Shown here one piece after another: positions 39,857 to 39,882 of a stretch of DNA of 39,882 nt. A program made the position numbers and the translations under genes. Positions within the stretch are counted from its first letter, which is position 1, and the number at the start of each line of letters is the position of its first letter. Origin of the DNA: an uncultured Oscillospiraceae bacterium (lineage in GTDB: Bacteria > Bacillota > Clostridia > Oscillospirales > Oscillospiraceae); assembly GCA_905205085.1 (NCBI GenBank), contig CAJLCG010000005.1, positions 1 through 39,882 of the forward strand, in the 5' to 3' direction. Below the pieces are notes generated by a model, which was given only the letters and a program-made list of their open reading frames with translations, was not told the origin of the DNA and did no database searches.

Positions 39857-39882
39857 GCTGTAAATCCTGTCATCCTCATATA

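Noticed and set aside
1..39882. CRISPR array, tRNA/rRNA genes, prophage or complete insertion sequence
   Set aside because: No regularly spaced repeats, no tRNA or rRNA signature, and no integrase, transposase or phage structural gene was found on either strand.

Overview
The window looks like chromosomal DNA of a strictly anaerobic gut Firmicute, most likely an Oscillospiraceae member of the Flavonifractor/Lawsonibacter type. The support is GC-rich coding sequence with strong AGGAGG ribosome sites, Firmicutes marker genes (ireB, DUF1836, DegV, the L21-Prp-L27 block with an extended L27 N-terminus), a CIRCE heat-shock operator, acetate kinase and fermentation-type citrate lyase. I see no rRNA or tRNA gene, CRISPR array, phage or intact insertion sequence.

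Left part (1-9.8 kb, mostly minus strand): a DUF3810 membrane metalloprotease-like protein and tmcAL, then acetate kinase ackA. The 3' end of ackA is duplicated downstream with only synonymous differences, and the two copies are separated by a hairpin-rich insert. Next come four catabolic genes (YtcJ-type amidohydrolase, BrnQ carrier, M20 peptidase/amidohydrolase, YfcC carrier). They lie behind a near-perfect sigma-54 (-24/-12) promoter and directly downstream of a gene for a PAS/AAA+ sigma-54 activator. I read this as a sigma-54-controlled scavenging module for acylated amino acids or small peptides.

Middle (11.5-20.2 kb): Hsp20 under a CIRCE/sigma-A promoter, DUF523, IreB with an operator-like inverted repeat, a membrane-anchored XRE regulator, a pyridoxamine-kinase family protein, a divergent MarR/MFS pair with two matching operators, and citDEF (citrate lyase subunits) without citC, citX or citG nearby.

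Right-middle (20.2-30.2 kb): the most distinctive locus. A LacI regulator sits between two gene sets. On the minus strand are two LplB/LplC-type permeases, an alpha/beta esterase, a solute-binding lipoprotein and an ADP-ribosylglycohydrolase-family enzyme. On the plus strand are a second, 700-residue ADP-ribosylglycohydrolase-family enzyme with beta-sandwich-like C-terminal regions and a PfkB/ribokinase-type kinase. A shared 14-base operator-like motif (GAnAmCGGTTrCTT) lies at both outward promoters. The inferred logic is import of an acylated ribosyl-type glycoside, de-esterification, N- or O-glycoside cleavage by the two DraG-fold enzymes, and phosphorylation of the released sugar. The substrate is unknown.

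Right part (30.1-39.9 kb): a 640-base gene-poor stretch with several inverted repeats, then conserved genes: CmpB-family membrane protein, DUF1836, DegV, prmA, a metallophosphoesterase, a DUF2156 acyltransferase-like protein, the rplU leader with rplU-prp-rpmA, obg, and a SleB-type cell-wall hydrolase. A short dispersed hairpin repeat abuts the stop codons of both the DUF3810 gene and degV in the same orientation.
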